The notes under the pieces: model-generated
Told to the model about the DNA's origin: nothing
Databases searched by the model: none
The model's input: only the letters and a program-made list of their open reading frames with translations
Source: Paracoccaceae bacterium
GTDB taxonomy: Bacteria; Pseudomonadota; Alphaproteobacteria; Rhodobacterales; Rhodobacteraceae
NCBI GenBank assembly: GCA_028874915.1
Contig: JAPPHA010000035.1
Location: 1 to 64,000, forward strand
Reading direction: 5' to 3'
DNA: 64,000 nucleotides
Shown: positions 8,289 to 17,699 of the stretch, one piece after another
Layout of the letters: the number at the start of each line of letters is the position of its first letter
Position numbering within the stretch: position 1 is the stretch's first letter
Made by a program: the position numbers and the translations under genes

Positions 8289-11126
8289 TCAATGCGCTTC
8301 CGCCCAGTTGCCGCCGGTCCCGGCATCGACGACCAGCGGAACCGCGAGATCGACGACCGGCAAGGCCGCATTTTCCATCACCCGGCGTACCGCGGCGATT
8401 GTTTCGTCCACGGCCGATTCCGAGACTTCGAACAGCAGTTCGTCATGGACCTGTAACAGCATTTTTGCCGGTAGCGTCGCGATCGATTCGGGGATTCGGA
8501 TCATCGCCCGACGAATGACGTCGGCGGCCGAACCCTGAATCGGTGCATTGATGGCGGCGCGGCGGGCGAAGCCGGCATGGGGGCCCTTTGCGCTGACAAT
8601 TTCGGGTGTGTGGATCTTGCGTCCGAAGAGCGTCTTAACATGAAGGTTTTCCCGAGCGTAGGCGACGGTTGAATCCATGTATTCCCGAATCCCCGGAAAC
8701 CGCTGGAAATAGGCATCGATGAAGGCTTGCGCCTGCTTTCTCGGGATCCGAAGGTTGCGGGCGAGGCCAAAACCCGAAATTCCGTAGATCACGCCGAAGT
8801 TGATCGCCTTCGCTTGGCGTCGGACCATGGGATCCATGTTCTTGAGCGGAACGTCGAAGACCTCGCTGGCGGTCATGGCGTGAATGTCCTGACCATCGTG
8901 AAACGCCTGCTTCAGGCTGTCGATTCCGGCAATATGGGCCAGAATTCGAAGCTCGATCTGGCTGTAATCGACCGAAAGCAGTACCGAGCCATCCTCGGGA
9001 ACGAAGGCTTCACGGATCCGTCGGCCCGCTTCTGTCCGGACCGGGATGTTCTGGAGATTGGGATCAGTGGAAGCCAGGCGGCCGGTGTTGGCGCCTGCGA
9101 TGGAATACGACGTATGCACCCGCCCGGTCTCGGGGTTGATGTGGTCCTGGAGCGCATCTGTGTAGGTGTTCTTCAGTTTCGCAAGTTGTCGCCAGTCCAG
9201 CACCCGAGCCGGCAACTGATGACCGTCCGCTGCGAGATCCTCGAGAACGTCCTGCCCGGTCGAATAGGCGCCGGTCTTGCCCTGTCGCCCTCCGGGAAGG
9301 CCCATCCTGTCGAAAAGGATGTCACCGAGCTGCTTGGGCGACCCCACGTTGAAGTCGACACCCGCCAACGCGTGAATCTCTTCCTGAAGCCGGGCCATGT
9401 CATCGGCGAGTGCCCGTGACTGATGCACTAGCCTCTGGCGGTCGACGCGGATACCGGTCTGCTCCATTCTGGCAAGAACCGGGATCAGGGGGCGTTCCAT
9501 TGACTCGTAGACGGCAGTGACCCCGGTGGCCGGCAATCTCGGTTTCAGGATGTCCCAGAGCCTCAGGGTAACATCGGCATCCTCGGCGGCGTAGCGGGTC
9601 GCCTCATCGAGGTCCACGCAATCAAAGGTTCGCTGCGTCCGACCGCTTCCGATCAGCGCCTTGATCGGCATCGGCTTGTGGCCAAGGTACCGTTCCGAGA
9701 GCAGGTCCATGCCGTGGTTGTGAAGCCCGCCATGGAGCGCATAGGAGATCAGCATGGTGTCATCGACCGGCGCAACGGCCACTCCATAGCGCGGTTGGGC
9801 GAGAATCTTGGCGTCAAACTTGATGTTGTGGCCGATCTTGAGAATGGACGGGTCTTCGAGAACAGGTCGCAGCATGGCTAGAGCGTCTTCCAGATCCATC
9901 TGACCCGCGACCCGCTGTCGGGCCGAGAACAGGTCGTTGTCGCCGGTCCGATGGCCCAGAGGCACATAGGCCGCCTCCCCGGGTTCGACGGCAAGGCAAA
10001 TTCCCACAAGATCGGCCTGCATCTCGTCGAGACCTGTGGTCTCGGTATCAAGACCGAACCGGCCCCGAGCCCGGATGCGTTCGATCCAGAGGGCGAGGGT
10101 CTGGTGATCGGAGACGGTCTCGTAACGATCGGGATCGAAGGGCGCGGCCAACGCCGCCGGCCTGGCGACCGGCGCCGAACCGGGATCCTCGCCGGTGGAC
10201 CCAGTCGATTCGGCAATGGCTGGCGCACTCGCCCCGAGCCGTTTGGCAATCCGGTTGGTCAGCGACCGGAATTCCATCCGGGCGAGGAAGCCAAGCAGAT
10301 CCTCCGGAACCGGCTCGGCAACCGCCAGATCCCCGAAGCCGACAGAGAGCGGCACGTCGGTTCTGAGCGTGACCAGTTCCCGGCTCAACCGGATCTGATC
10401 CGCCTTCTCGATCAGTGTCTCCCGTCGTTTCGGCTGCCGGATCTCGGCCGCCCGTTCGAGAAGCGTGTCCAGGTCGCCAAATTCATGAATCAGAACCGCC
10501 GCCGTCTTGACACCGATTCCCGGTGCGCCGGGAATGTTGTCAACGGAATCGCCGGCCAGGGACTGAACATCGATGACCCTGTCCGGACTCACCCCGAACT
10601 TGGCTCGGACCTCTTCCGGGCCAATCCGGCGATCGTTCATCGCGTCCTGCATTTCGACGCCGCCACCGACGATCTGCATCAGGTCCTTGTCAGACGAGAC
10701 CACGGTTACCCTGACCCCGGCCGCCCGGGCCCGAACGGCCAGCGTCGCCATGATGTCATCCGCCTCGAAGCCCTCAACCTCAAGGCAGGCAATGTTGAAA
10801 GCACGCGTCGCATCGCGGGTCAACGGCATCTGCGGACGCAGATCTTCCGGCAACGGTGGCCGGTTCGCCTTGTATTCGGGAAAGATCCCGGACCGGAAGG
10901 TGGGCCCCTTGTGATCGAAAACCACGGCCATGTGGGTCGGGGCATCCGACCCCTTCTGATCTTCCCGGAACTTGTACAGCATGTTGCAAAAACCGCTGAC
11001 CGCGCCGATCGGGAGGCCATCGGATTTCCGTGTCAGCGGCGGAAGCGCGTGGAAGGCCCGAAATATGAAGCCCGAGCCGTCAATCAGATGAAGGTGATGG
11101 CCTTCGCCAATTCCGCCGCTATCCAT
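8289..11126 (-). CDS. polA: DNA polymerase I
   Basis: A 945-residue three-domain polymerase for repair and Okazaki-fragment processing. The N-terminal 5'-3' exonuclease domain starts HLIDGSGFIFRAFHALPP and contains the helix-hairpin-helix SVDNIPGAPGIGVKTA near residue 190. A proofreading 3'-5' exonuclease domain is present and looks active, with GLDTETTGLDEMQ near 355. The polymerase domain has motif A (LLSVDYSQIELRILAHI), the O-helix (RRQAKAINFGVIYG) and motif C (QVHDELLFEV). All catalytic acids are seen and the length is normal. The gene is transcribed leftward, away from the zinc-finger gene's promoter side. Confidence 0.98.
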   Translation of the reverse strand: MDSGGIGEGHHLHLIDGSGFIFRAFHALPPLTRKSDGLPIGAVSGFCNMLYKFREDQKGSDAPTHMAVVFDHKGPTFRSGIFPEYKANRPPLPEDLRPQMPLTRDATRAFNIACLEVEGFEADDIMATLAVRARAAGVRVTVVSSDKDLMQIVGGGVEMQDAMNDRRIGPEEVRAKFGVSPDRVIDVQSLAGDSVDNIPGAPGIGVKTAAVLIHEFGDLDTLLERAAEIRQPKRRETLIEKADQIRLSRELVTLRTDVPLSVGFGDLAVAEPVPEDLLGFLARMEFRSLTNRIAKRLGASAPAIAESTGSTGEDPGSAPVARPAALAAPFDPDRYETVSDHQTLALWIERIRARGRFGLDTETTGLDEMQADLVGICLAVEPGEAAYVPLGHRTGDNDLFSARQRVAGQMDLEDALAMLRPVLEDPSILKIGHNIKFDAKILAQPRYGVAVAPVDDTMLISYALHGGLHNHGMDLLSERYLGHKPMPIKALIGSGRTQRTFDCVDLDEATRYAAEDADVTLRLWDILKPRLPATGVTAVYESMERPLIPVLARMEQTGIRVDRQRLVHQSRALADDMARLQEEIHALAGVDFNVGSPKQLGDILFDRMGLPGGRQGKTGAYSTGQDVLEDLAADGHQLPARVLDWRQLAKLKNTYTDALQDHINPETGRVHTSYSIAGANTGRLASTDPNLQNIPVRTEAGRRIREAFVPEDGSVLLSVDYSQIELRILAHIAGIDSLKQAFHDGQDIHAMTASEVFDVPLKNMDPMVRRQAKAINFGVIYGISGFGLARNLRIPRKQAQAFIDAYFQRFPGIREYMDSTVAYARENLHVKTLFGRKIHTPEIVSAKGPHAGFARRAAINAPIQGSAADVIRRAMIRIPESIATLPAKMLLQVHDELLFEVSESAVDETIAAVRRVMENAALPVVDLAVPLVVDAGTGGNWAEAH

Positions 11127-11198
11127 CGACCGATCCCGAAACCTTACCGATCCCTGAGCTCACGCAACAGCGACGGCATCGGCAGGATGGGATGGCAT

Positions 11199-11375
11199 TC
11201 ACTCGGGGCCATCGGATTCGTCCCTAAGAACGAACCGGCAGTCACAGTAGGGACACTCTATCCATCCTTGCTCGATGGGAATCCGAAGCCAAACCCGCGG
11301 ATGTCCCCCGGCACCGCCATCGCAGGCAACGCGGGTTTCTGTCACTGCCTTCACTTCAGGGACTTCGGTGGCCAC
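11199..11375 (-). CDS. small CHCC zinc-finger protein
   Basis: A protein of about 58 residues. Zinc ligands are in [13 protein letters not shown] and [13 protein letters not shown], the signature of the zf-CHCC family, which includes the complex I subunit NDUFS6-like proteins. GTG at 11375 matches the usual length of free-standing members; an in-frame ATG at 11441 would add 22 residues without conservation. Alphaproteobacteria normally have one such small protein; its role, possibly with complex I, is not proven here. It lies upstream of and co-directional with polA, 72 bp apart. Confidence 0.85.
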   Translation of the reverse strand: MATEVPEVKAVTETRVACDGGAGGHPRVWLRIPIEQGWIECPYCDCRFVLRDESDGPE

Positions 11376-11953
11376 GGTTAAGCCAACGCCTCTTTGCCGG
11401 TTTCCGGCGCTGACTCTACTCCCGCGGCCAAAATTCCGCAACGCGGCGAAGGAGGATTCCCTTCAGGTCATTGTGCCAACGAACGCCGTCAACGCCCGGG
11501 CGAGTCCGTAAGATGACAAGGCCGGCCGGCGGCATACTCTTCCTGTCCAGAAACAGGTGCTGCTTCATGCATGACGCGAGCCAATAGTGGACGCTGGCCT
11601 GGCAAAAATGCGCTGTCGGCGGGGCGCCTGTCTCGCAGCGTTCTTCCCGCACTGCAAACTTACATCTCGTATGAACACTCCCTGAGGTCGGGGCGGGCAC
11701 AGCGGGGCTTCGCTCCGCGGGGCGGGGCGGACCGATACCATCCGGGTTCACGGGAACCGTGCGGAAGCTCGCAGAACCGCCCGGCACATAGACTCCGAAG
11801 ATGCTTCGTTCGGTCGCAATGCAATCCTGAAACGGCGACGGTTTGAACCGTCGTCCGCCCGTCCGCATGAATCGAATTCGTTATGGGTGGAGCCCGTTCC
11901 GGTTCTCCGGTGCGCCCGGTTGCCGCCGTCTCTCAATTCGTCCGGTTCTCAAA
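11376..11953. other. no gene recognised
   Basis: The stretch between the HIT gene stop and the zinc-finger gene. A leftward open frame covers much of it but has poor start signals and no known motif. A short GC-rich stem (around 11695-11730) is visible. No tRNA or ribosomal leader was recognised. Confidence 0.4.
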
Positions 11954-12337
11954 TCAGACGTCCGGACTAACCATCGGACCCAGCCGCTTTCCGGCGAGGA
12001 CATGCACATGGAAGTGTTGGACCTCCTGTACGCCGTCGGTGCCGGTATTGGCAATCAGCCGGTAGCCGTTACCGCCATCACCAGGCTCAAGCCCGAGGGT
12101 CTCACTGACCGAACGAACGGCTCTGAAAAACCCCGAAATCTCCGCTGGGGTGGCACCCGCCATAAAGTGATCGAAACTGACATAGGGACCCTTGGGGATC
12201 ACCAGCACATGGACAGGGGCGCGGGGGGCGATATCCCGGAAGGCGAGCGCATGCTCGGTTTCGAGAACGGTCTGGTTCGGCAGTTCTCCACGCAGAATCC
12301 GCGCGAAGATGTTGCCGTCATCGTATGTGTAGGCCAT
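11954..12337 (-). CDS. HIT family (histidine triad) nucleotide-binding protein
   Basis: About 127 residues, a HINT-like purine nucleotide phosphoramidase. The histidine triad HFHVHVL lies near the C terminus and the family start YDDGNIFARILRGELP is intact. ATG at 12337 is preferred because AAGGA is 9 bases upstream; the ATG at 12346 is too close to the same site. The short tail GKRLGP after the triad is typical. Transcribed leftward, downstream of the PfkB-family kinase gene. Confidence 0.95.
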   Translation of the reverse strand: MAYTYDDGNIFARILRGELPNQTVLETEHALAFRDIAPRAPVHVLVIPKGPYVSFDHFMAGATPAEISGFFRAVRSVSETLGLEPGDGGNGYRLIANTGTDGVQEVQHFHVHVLAGKRLGPMVSPDV

Positions 12338-12458
12338 GGACTGCATTCCTTGATATAGAGACGGATTCGGGCATCCGATACCCGGATACGGATTGCCGGA
12401 TCCACCGTTCCCGATCCCGCTTCTTCGGATCCGGGCCTTCCGGTCCGGGAGTCATCGG

Positions 12459-13520
12459 TCAGGCAAACCCTTTGCGGCGAAAGAGCACCTGCAAGTTTGT
12501 CTCGGGCCGGGCGCCGATATGGCTGATGACCGCACTCGCGGCCAGGCAACCCATCCGGGCACAGGTTTCGATCGGCCGGGCCGACAGGACACCGAAGAGA
12601 AACCCGGCCGCAAAGAGGTCGCCGGCACCCGTCACGTCAACCACCGGCACGGCCGGGGTCGGAACCCGGTTGCGGACGCCGCCGCTGGCAACGACCGCGC
12701 CCTCCCCGCCCAGCGTACAGGCCAGGGAGTCAACCTCGGCTTCTGCAACGGCGATGGCCTCGTCGAGCCCCTCCATCTCGTAGAGTGCGCGCAGTTCGTG
12801 CTGATTGCAAAACAGGAGATCGACCCTGTCGCGGACCAGGGTTCGGAAGGCGACCCGGTGTCGCTCGACGCAGAACGGATCGGAGAGGGTCAGCGACACC
12901 CGGCCACCACCGGCTTTGCATGCATCGATGGCACGGGTGAAGGCGGCCTGGCTGTCCGGTCCGTCGAATCGATATCCTTCCAGGTAGAGCCACTCCGCGC
13001 GCTTCATCTTGTCGACATCGATGTCGCCAGGACCGAGATATTCCGACGCCCCGAGATATGTATTCATGGACCGTTCGCCGTCAGGCGTGACGAGCACCAT
13101 GCAACATCCGGTACCAGGGGGAGCCAAGAGCTCTGCGGCCATGCGCCCGCCCGACGACCCGTCCACGATTTCGCCTGGATCCCGGCTGGAAGCCATGGGC
13201 GTCTGGTACTCGACTCCCAGCGAGCGGATGTCACGGGCGAAGACATGGCCGAGTCGGTCGTCGCTGACCTTGCCGACATAGGCGGTCTGACCGGAAGGGC
13301 CAAGAAGGTCCGCCAAACCGGACACGGTATTGGCTGCCGACCCCCCGGAAACCTCGCTCGCCGACCCCATCAGGGTTCGAAGTTCGGCGGCGCGTGGCGA
13401 GTCGATCAGTTGCATGATCCCCTTTTGAACACCCCATTCGTCGAGTTTTCGGTCATCGCACCGGGCCAGGATATCGACCATGGCGTTGCCGACACCAACG
13501 ACACGGGTTTCGCCGGTCAA
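12459..13520 (-). CDS. PfkB family kinase, adenosine-kinase-like
   Basis: A 353-residue ribokinase-fold kinase. TTG at 13520 is chosen: it overlaps the nth stop as TTGA, and GAGGAG lies 9 bases upstream. The N-terminal PfkB signature is GGSAANTVSGLADLLG and the catalytic/anion-hole motif is DVTGAGDLFAAGFL near residue 295. Similarity in length and the VGVGNAMVDILA start fits the alphaproteobacterial adenosine kinase-like group, but sugar or nucleoside specificity cannot be read from the sequence. Translational coupling to nth seems likely from the overlap. Confidence 0.9.
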   Translation of the reverse strand: MTGETRVVGVGNAMVDILARCDDRKLDEWGVQKGIMQLIDSPRAAELRTLMGSASEVSGGSAANTVSGLADLLGPSGQTAYVGKVSDDRLGHVFARDIRSLGVEYQTPMASSRDPGEIVDGSSGGRMAAELLAPPGTGCCMVLVTPDGERSMNTYLGASEYLGPGDIDVDKMKRAEWLYLEGYRFDGPDSQAAFTRAIDACKAGGGRVSLTLSDPFCVERHRVAFRTLVRDRVDLLFCNQHELRALYEMEGLDEAIAVAEAEVDSLACTLGGEGAVVASGGVRNRVPTPAVPVVDVTGAGDLFAAGFLFGVLSARPIETCARMGCLAASAVISHIGARPETNLQVLFRRKGFA

Positions 13521-14161
13521 GGCGTTTTCTCCTCGTAACCGCAGAGATCGGCAATCAGGCAATCGGAACAGAGGGGTTTGCGAGCCTTGCAGACATATCG
13601 GCCGTGAAGGATCATCCAGTGGTGGGCATGGGGCTGAAACTCGACCGGAACGTGGTCCTCGATCGCCCGCTCGACGGCCGCGACATCCTTGCCGACCGCA
13701 AGGCCGGATCGGTTCCCGAAGCGGAAGATATGCGTGTCGACAGCCTGGGCGGGATGCCCAAAACAGATATTCAGCACCACATTGGCCGTCTTGCGTCCAA
13801 CACCAGGAAGTCCAACCAGGGCCGTACGCGATGACGGGACCTCTCCACCGAATTTTTCGACGAGGATACGGCTGAGCGAGATGACATTCTTGGCCTTCTG
13901 TCGGTAGAGGCCGATGGTTCGGATATGGTCAATGAGCCCGGCTTCGCCGAGCGCAAGCATCGCTTCCGGCGTTTTGACACGCTGAAACAGGTCACGCGTC
14001 GCCTTGTTGACTCCGTTGTCGGTGGCTTGGGCGGACAGCACGACGGCGACAAGCAGGGTGAACGCATTCACATGGTCAAGTTCCCCCTTCGGAACCGGCT
14101 TGGCATTCCGGAACCGGGTGAAAATCTTGCGAACGTCGTGATATTCGAGTTGCCCGGGCAT
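13517..14161 (-). CDS. nth: endonuclease III
   Basis: A 214-residue base-excision DNA glycosylase/AP lyase acting on oxidised pyrimidines. ATG at 14161 gives the normal N terminus; the longer frame adds 58 unlikely residues. The helix-hairpin-helix LVGLPGVGRKTANVVL carries the catalytic lysine, the catalytic aspartate is in AVDTHIFRFGNR, and the C-terminal 4Fe-4S cluster cysteines are in CKARKPLCSDCLIADLC (C-x6-C-x2-C-x5-C). Everything needed for activity is present. It overlaps the PfkB-family kinase gene by 4 bp. Confidence 0.97.
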   Translation of the reverse strand: MPGQLEYHDVRKIFTRFRNAKPVPKGELDHVNAFTLLVAVVLSAQATDNGVNKATRDLFQRVKTPEAMLALGEAGLIDHIRTIGLYRQKAKNVISLSRILVEKFGGEVPSSRTALVGLPGVGRKTANVVLNICFGHPAQAVDTHIFRFGNRSGLAVGKDVAAVERAIEDHVPVEFQPHAHHWMILHGRYVCKARKPLCSDCLIADLCGYEEKTP

Positions 14162-14417
14162 GGCAGTTGTTTCGCATGCACCGGCGGGGGTTCCAAGGTC
14201 AAATGGCGGGCTGCGTTTTGCCGAACCGCCGGTCGCCAGCCCCTGTCGTATTGTCTGAATGCGCAGGATTCGGGTGGACCGGCTGGCCGCAATTGTCGCA
14301 GGATTCCACACGAACGGCTGCATCCGGCAAACCATCGAAAGTCCGGGCGGCCATTGGAATCCTCACGGTGATTCCGGACCTTTGCGGTTCAGGACGCCGA
14401 AAACGGAGAGAACCGGA

Positions 14418-15281
14418 ATGTCCGAGAGCGCCTATCACTACCGGCTGATGGCCCGCGCCATCGACTACATCGCGGAAACCGCCGGCGAGCAACCGTCGCT
14501 TGATGAGGTGGCAGCGGAAGTCGGCTTGTCGCCGGCCCATTTCCAGCGCGTATTCAGCCGTTGGGCCGGCGTCAGCCCCAAGCGATTCCAGCAGTTCGTG
14601 ACCCTGGGCCATGCCAAGGCCCTGTTGGCGAATCGGCATACCGTCCTCGAGACGGCCCTCTCCACCGGACTTTCAGGCAGCGGGCGCCTGCATGACCTGT
14701 TCTTGACATGGGAAGCCATGAGTCCAGGGGAATACGCCAGGCGGGGCGACGGTCTCCGAATCCGTTACGGCTGGTTCGATTCTCCATTCGGAGAGATGTT
14801 GGCGATGGCGACTGACCGTGGCCTGTGCGGGCTGGGATTTTCCGCCGAAACCGGCCGCGAAAAAACGGCCGCGGACCTTGCCAGCCGCTGGCCAGCGGCA
14901 GCCCGCGTCGAGGACAGAGCTGCGCTGGCGGGACTCGTCAAACATGTTCTCGACGGTTCCGGGCCGGTCAACCTTCATCTCATCGGGGCACCCTTTCAGA
15001 TCAAGGTCTGGGAAGCCCTTCTCCACGTGCCTGCAGGACATGTCACAACCTATTCCGATATCGCACGCCGGATCGGCGCACCCAGGGCCGTGCGGGCCGT
15101 GGGAACCGCGGTCGGGCGAAACCCCGTCAGTTGGATGATTCCCTGCCACAGGGTTCTGAGGCGTTCCGGCCATCCCGGCGGATACCACTGGGGCCTGCCA
15201 ATCAAGCGGGCCATGCTCGCCCGCGAAGCCGCCCGGTCGCCGGTCGTCGGCGAAACGTCCGTCGCACCATTGATCTCGTAG
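14418..15281 (+). CDS. AraC-HTH / O6-alkylguanine-DNA methyltransferase fusion
   Basis: A 287-residue protein that combines an AraC-type helix-turn-helix (residues about 10-100, with LDEVAAEVGLSPAHFQRVFSR) with a methylated-DNA-cysteine methyltransferase domain. The suicide cysteine lies in MIPCHRVLR near residue 254, preceded by VPAGHVTTYSDIARRIG. The layout equals Ada without its N-terminal zinc-binding phosphotriester domain. ATG at 14418 has GGAGAG 7 bases upstream. It repairs O6-methylguanine and O4-methylthymine; self-regulation like Ada is uncertain because the methyl-sensing domain is missing. Confidence 0.93.
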   Translation: MSESAYHYRLMARAIDYIAETAGEQPSLDEVAAEVGLSPAHFQRVFSRWAGVSPKRFQQFVTLGHAKALLANRHTVLETALSTGLSGSGRLHDLFLTWEAMSPGEYARRGDGLRIRYGWFDSPFGEMLAMATDRGLCGLGFSAETGREKTAADLASRWPAAARVEDRAALAGLVKHVLDGSGPVNLHLIGAPFQIKVWEALLHVPAGHVTTYSDIARRIGAPRAVRAVGTAVGRNPVSWMIPCHRVLRRSGHPGGYHWGLPIKRAMLAREAARSPVVGETSVAPLIS

Positions 15282-15465
15282 GGCTGGGAAGGACTCTGCG
15301 AACGGCAACCGGTGATTTCGACCCGAATCACGGCGTCGACCTTCCGTCGCTCCCACAGTCGTGATCACGGATCGGAAATCCCGGTTGCAACCGCCGTCAC
15401 CCTTGTAGACAATCGCATCGGGTGGTTTTCCTTCCATGCGGTCAAACAGAACGGGAGCGCCAAAA

Positions 15466-16119
15466 ATGCAGAGGGCAAGATTTCTGTTGGTGGCAGGGTT
15501 GACCGGTACGGTTGCCCTCGCTGCCTGCAACACGTCCACGGGCGAAGGCCCGGACAAGACCATGACGGGTGCTGCGATCGGTGCCGGACTTGGCGCCATC
15601 GCCGGCGAAATTTTCGGAGACGAGAACAAGGATGTCTATCAGGGTGCGGTGATCGGGGCGATTCTCGGCGGTTCGGTCGGTTTCACGCTCGATCAGCAGG
15701 AAGAGGAACTGCGCAGGGCGCTGGCCAACCGCGATGTGGAGGTTGCGAATACAGGTTCGGAACTGGTCGTCACCTTTCCGGAGTCGGTCACGTTCGACAC
15801 CGGGAGCGCCGAATTGCGCCGCAATGCACGTCGCGACATCTATACGGTTGCCGACCACCTCGTCCGTTATCCAGGTTCCGACGTCGAGGTCATCGGACAC
15901 ACGGACGATGTCGGCCCCGCAGACTACAACATGGGGCTTTCGTCGCGACGGGCTTTCGCCGTCGCCGATCTGTTGATCGCGGAAGGCGTATCGCCGCGGC
16001 GGATCATTGCGTCCGGCCGTGGTGAAACCACACCGGTTGCGTCGAACTATTCAGAGAGCGGACGAGCTCAGAATCGCCGGGTCGAGATCATCATCCGTCC
16101 GACGGAACGCGCGGCCTGA
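15466..16119 (+). CDS. OmpA-family outer membrane lipoprotein
   Basis: A 217-residue lipoprotein. The signal peptide MQRARFLLVAGLTGTVALAAC ends at a lipobox (LAAC). A glycine-zipper segment follows (GAAIGAGLGAIAGEIFG and GAVIGAILGGSVGF), then a C-terminal OmpA-like peptidoglycan-binding domain, seen as VTFDTGSAELRRNA, VEVIGHTDDVGPADYN and GRGETTPVASN. The ATG at 15466 gives the correct signal peptide, whereas the ATG at 15436 does not. It probably tethers the outer membrane to peptidoglycan; similar YiaD-type proteins are common. Confidence 0.94.
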   Translation: MQRARFLLVAGLTGTVALAACNTSTGEGPDKTMTGAAIGAGLGAIAGEIFGDENKDVYQGAVIGAILGGSVGFTLDQQEEELRRALANRDVEVANTGSELVVTFPESVTFDTGSAELRRNARRDIYTVADHLVRYPGSDVEVIGHTDDVGPADYNMGLSSRRAFAVADLLIAEGVSPRRIIASGRGETTPVASNYSESGRAQNRRVEIIIRPTERAA

Positions 16120-16389
16120 ACCGGGATCCTGCGGGCCCTGAACCGAGCCTGCCGGCCGTCTCGGGCCCTTGATCCGAGCCAAGTCTGCCGGGAGAAACAG
16201 GAGACGTCCGACCCGGCTTGGTGACTGGGTCCACCGTTCCGGCGCAGGTCGAAACGTTCAGGCACCGGATCCAGCGGCGGGTCTCGTTCGGTCCTTCATT
16301 CGCGGCCGTCTGGCTCCGGACGATCTCTGGTGTTCACTCCGGTGAACGGCCGATGTCAGAGACCGGTTTCCATCCGTTGTCGCGAACAA

Positions 16390-17022
16390 TCAGTTTTCGC
16401 CCGCACGCGGTCCATCAGCCCGAATGCTGTCGCCGATGCTGTCGATGGCCCTGTCGATCAGGATATCTGCATCGTCGCCGGACATCCGGCTTGCTATGAC
16501 GTCGGCGGCGGCGGAAATGGCAACATTGATCGATGCATCCCTGACTTCACGAACCGCCGCCGCTTCGGCCGACGCGATCCTGTCCTCGGCTGCCTTGACA
16601 CGATGTTCGATGGAATCCTTCAGGTCCTGGCGAGCCTGTTCTACGGCTGCAGCCGCCTCTTCATGGGCGCGGGTTATGATTCTCTCGGCTTGTTCATCGG
16701 CATCCCGCCGCTTCTGTTCGCTGGCGTCCAGCAGCGCCCTGGCTTCATCTCGGAGCGAACGGGCTTCCTCGATTTCGGCGGCTATGCCTTCCGCCCGTCG
16801 ATCGAGCATTCCGGCAACCTTTCCGGGCGCTTTCACCCAGATCAGCAACGCCACGAACAGCAGGAAGGAAATCGTGACGACGAAGTCCGTGTTGTTCAAG
16901 CTGAAGAACGGACCGCTCGCCGCGCAGGCTGGACCCGCCAGCGTGATCCAGGCCAGACCCGGCACGATGGCCGGGGCGAGGGATCGCGACGGCAACCCGA
17001 CAGGGGACGGTAGACGGCTCAT
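16390..17022 (-). CDS. atpF: ATP synthase F0 subunit b
   Basis: A 210-residue peripheral-stalk subunit. A hydrophobic, cleavable-looking N terminus ending near CAASGPFFSL precedes the membrane helix FVVTISFLLFVALLIWVKAP and a long charged alpha-helical stalk (about residues 70-190). The phrase FFSLNNTDFVV is typical of the alphaproteobacterial b subunit. It is the last gene of the F0 operon, 9 bp after the b' gene. The F1 genes are not in this window, which is usual for alphaproteobacteria. Confidence 0.95.
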   Translation of the reverse strand: MSRLPSPVGLPSRSLAPAIVPGLAWITLAGPACAASGPFFSLNNTDFVVTISFLLFVALLIWVKAPGKVAGMLDRRAEGIAAEIEEARSLRDEARALLDASEQKRRDADEQAERIITRAHEEAAAAVEQARQDLKDSIEHRVKAAEDRIASAEAAAVREVRDASINVAISAAADVIASRMSGDDADILIDRAIDSIGDSIRADGPRAGEN

Positions 17023-17031
17023 TCGGATGAT

Positions 17032-17580
17032 CTACGCCCCACCGGTGTCGGCGATGCGAGCGGCGACCGCCGCACGAACAGCGCCAGAATCATGGATGGA
17101 TGGCATGACTGCCCGAACGATGTCGTCGGCCACGTCTGTCGCCACCATCTCAATCGATCTGAGGGCATCGGCCCGGATCTCACCGATTCGCTCCTCGGAT
17201 TCTGCCAACTTGGCGGCAATGCGACGATCGGCGTCCTCGGTCGCCGTCTCGAGTTCGCCGGCAATGCCGGCCCGGGCCTCAGCGACAATCTCTCTCGCCC
17301 TCGAACGGGCCTTGTCCAATGCGGCCTCATAGGCCTGTTCGCACTCCACGGCTTTCGCCCTGACCGACGCGGCCGTTTCGATATCCTGTTCGATCGTACG
17401 ACTTCGTTCGGCGAGGATTTCACGGATCCGGGGAATGGCTATGCGGCTGAGGATCAGGTAAATGACGACGAGAGTCACCACCAGCCAGAAGATCTGATTG
17501 GGAAAGGTGCTGACATCCAGTTGCGGCATGCCTTCGGCATGCTGCACGCTCGAGTCAACGGTTCCGGTTTCAACCGCCAT
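17032..17580 (-). CDS. atpG: ATP synthase F0 subunit b'
   Basis: A protein of about 182 residues, the b' member of the b/b' heterodimeric stalk found in alphaproteobacteria, cyanobacteria and plastids. ATG at 17580 is preferred, with GGAG 7 bases upstream; GTG at 17592 is possible. MPQLDVSTFPNQIFWLVVTL opens the single membrane helix, and a long heptad-rich helix (RSRTIEQDIETAASVRAKAVE onward) forms the stalk. It lies between atpE and atpF in the conserved F0 order. Confidence 0.93.
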   Translation of the reverse strand: MAVETGTVDSSVQHAEGMPQLDVSTFPNQIFWLVVTLVVIYLILSRIAIPRIREILAERSRTIEQDIETAASVRAKAVECEQAYEAALDKARSRAREIVAEARAGIAGELETATEDADRRIAAKLAESEERIGEIRADALRSIEMVATDVADDIVRAVMPSIHDSGAVRAAVAARIADTGGA

Positions 17581-17699
17581 GCCGGACTCCACGCCAAATC
17601 GGCACCGACATCAGCCAGGCACAACCGGTCCCGCTGCGCGGCCAGCGCCATCGATCGGAGGCCACGACAAGCCGACTCCGGTCGTCATGACAGTGCTGG

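Noticed and set aside
9951-11381. 476-codon rightward frame opposite polA
   Set aside because: Antisense to catalytic polA domains; no domain or ribosome site.
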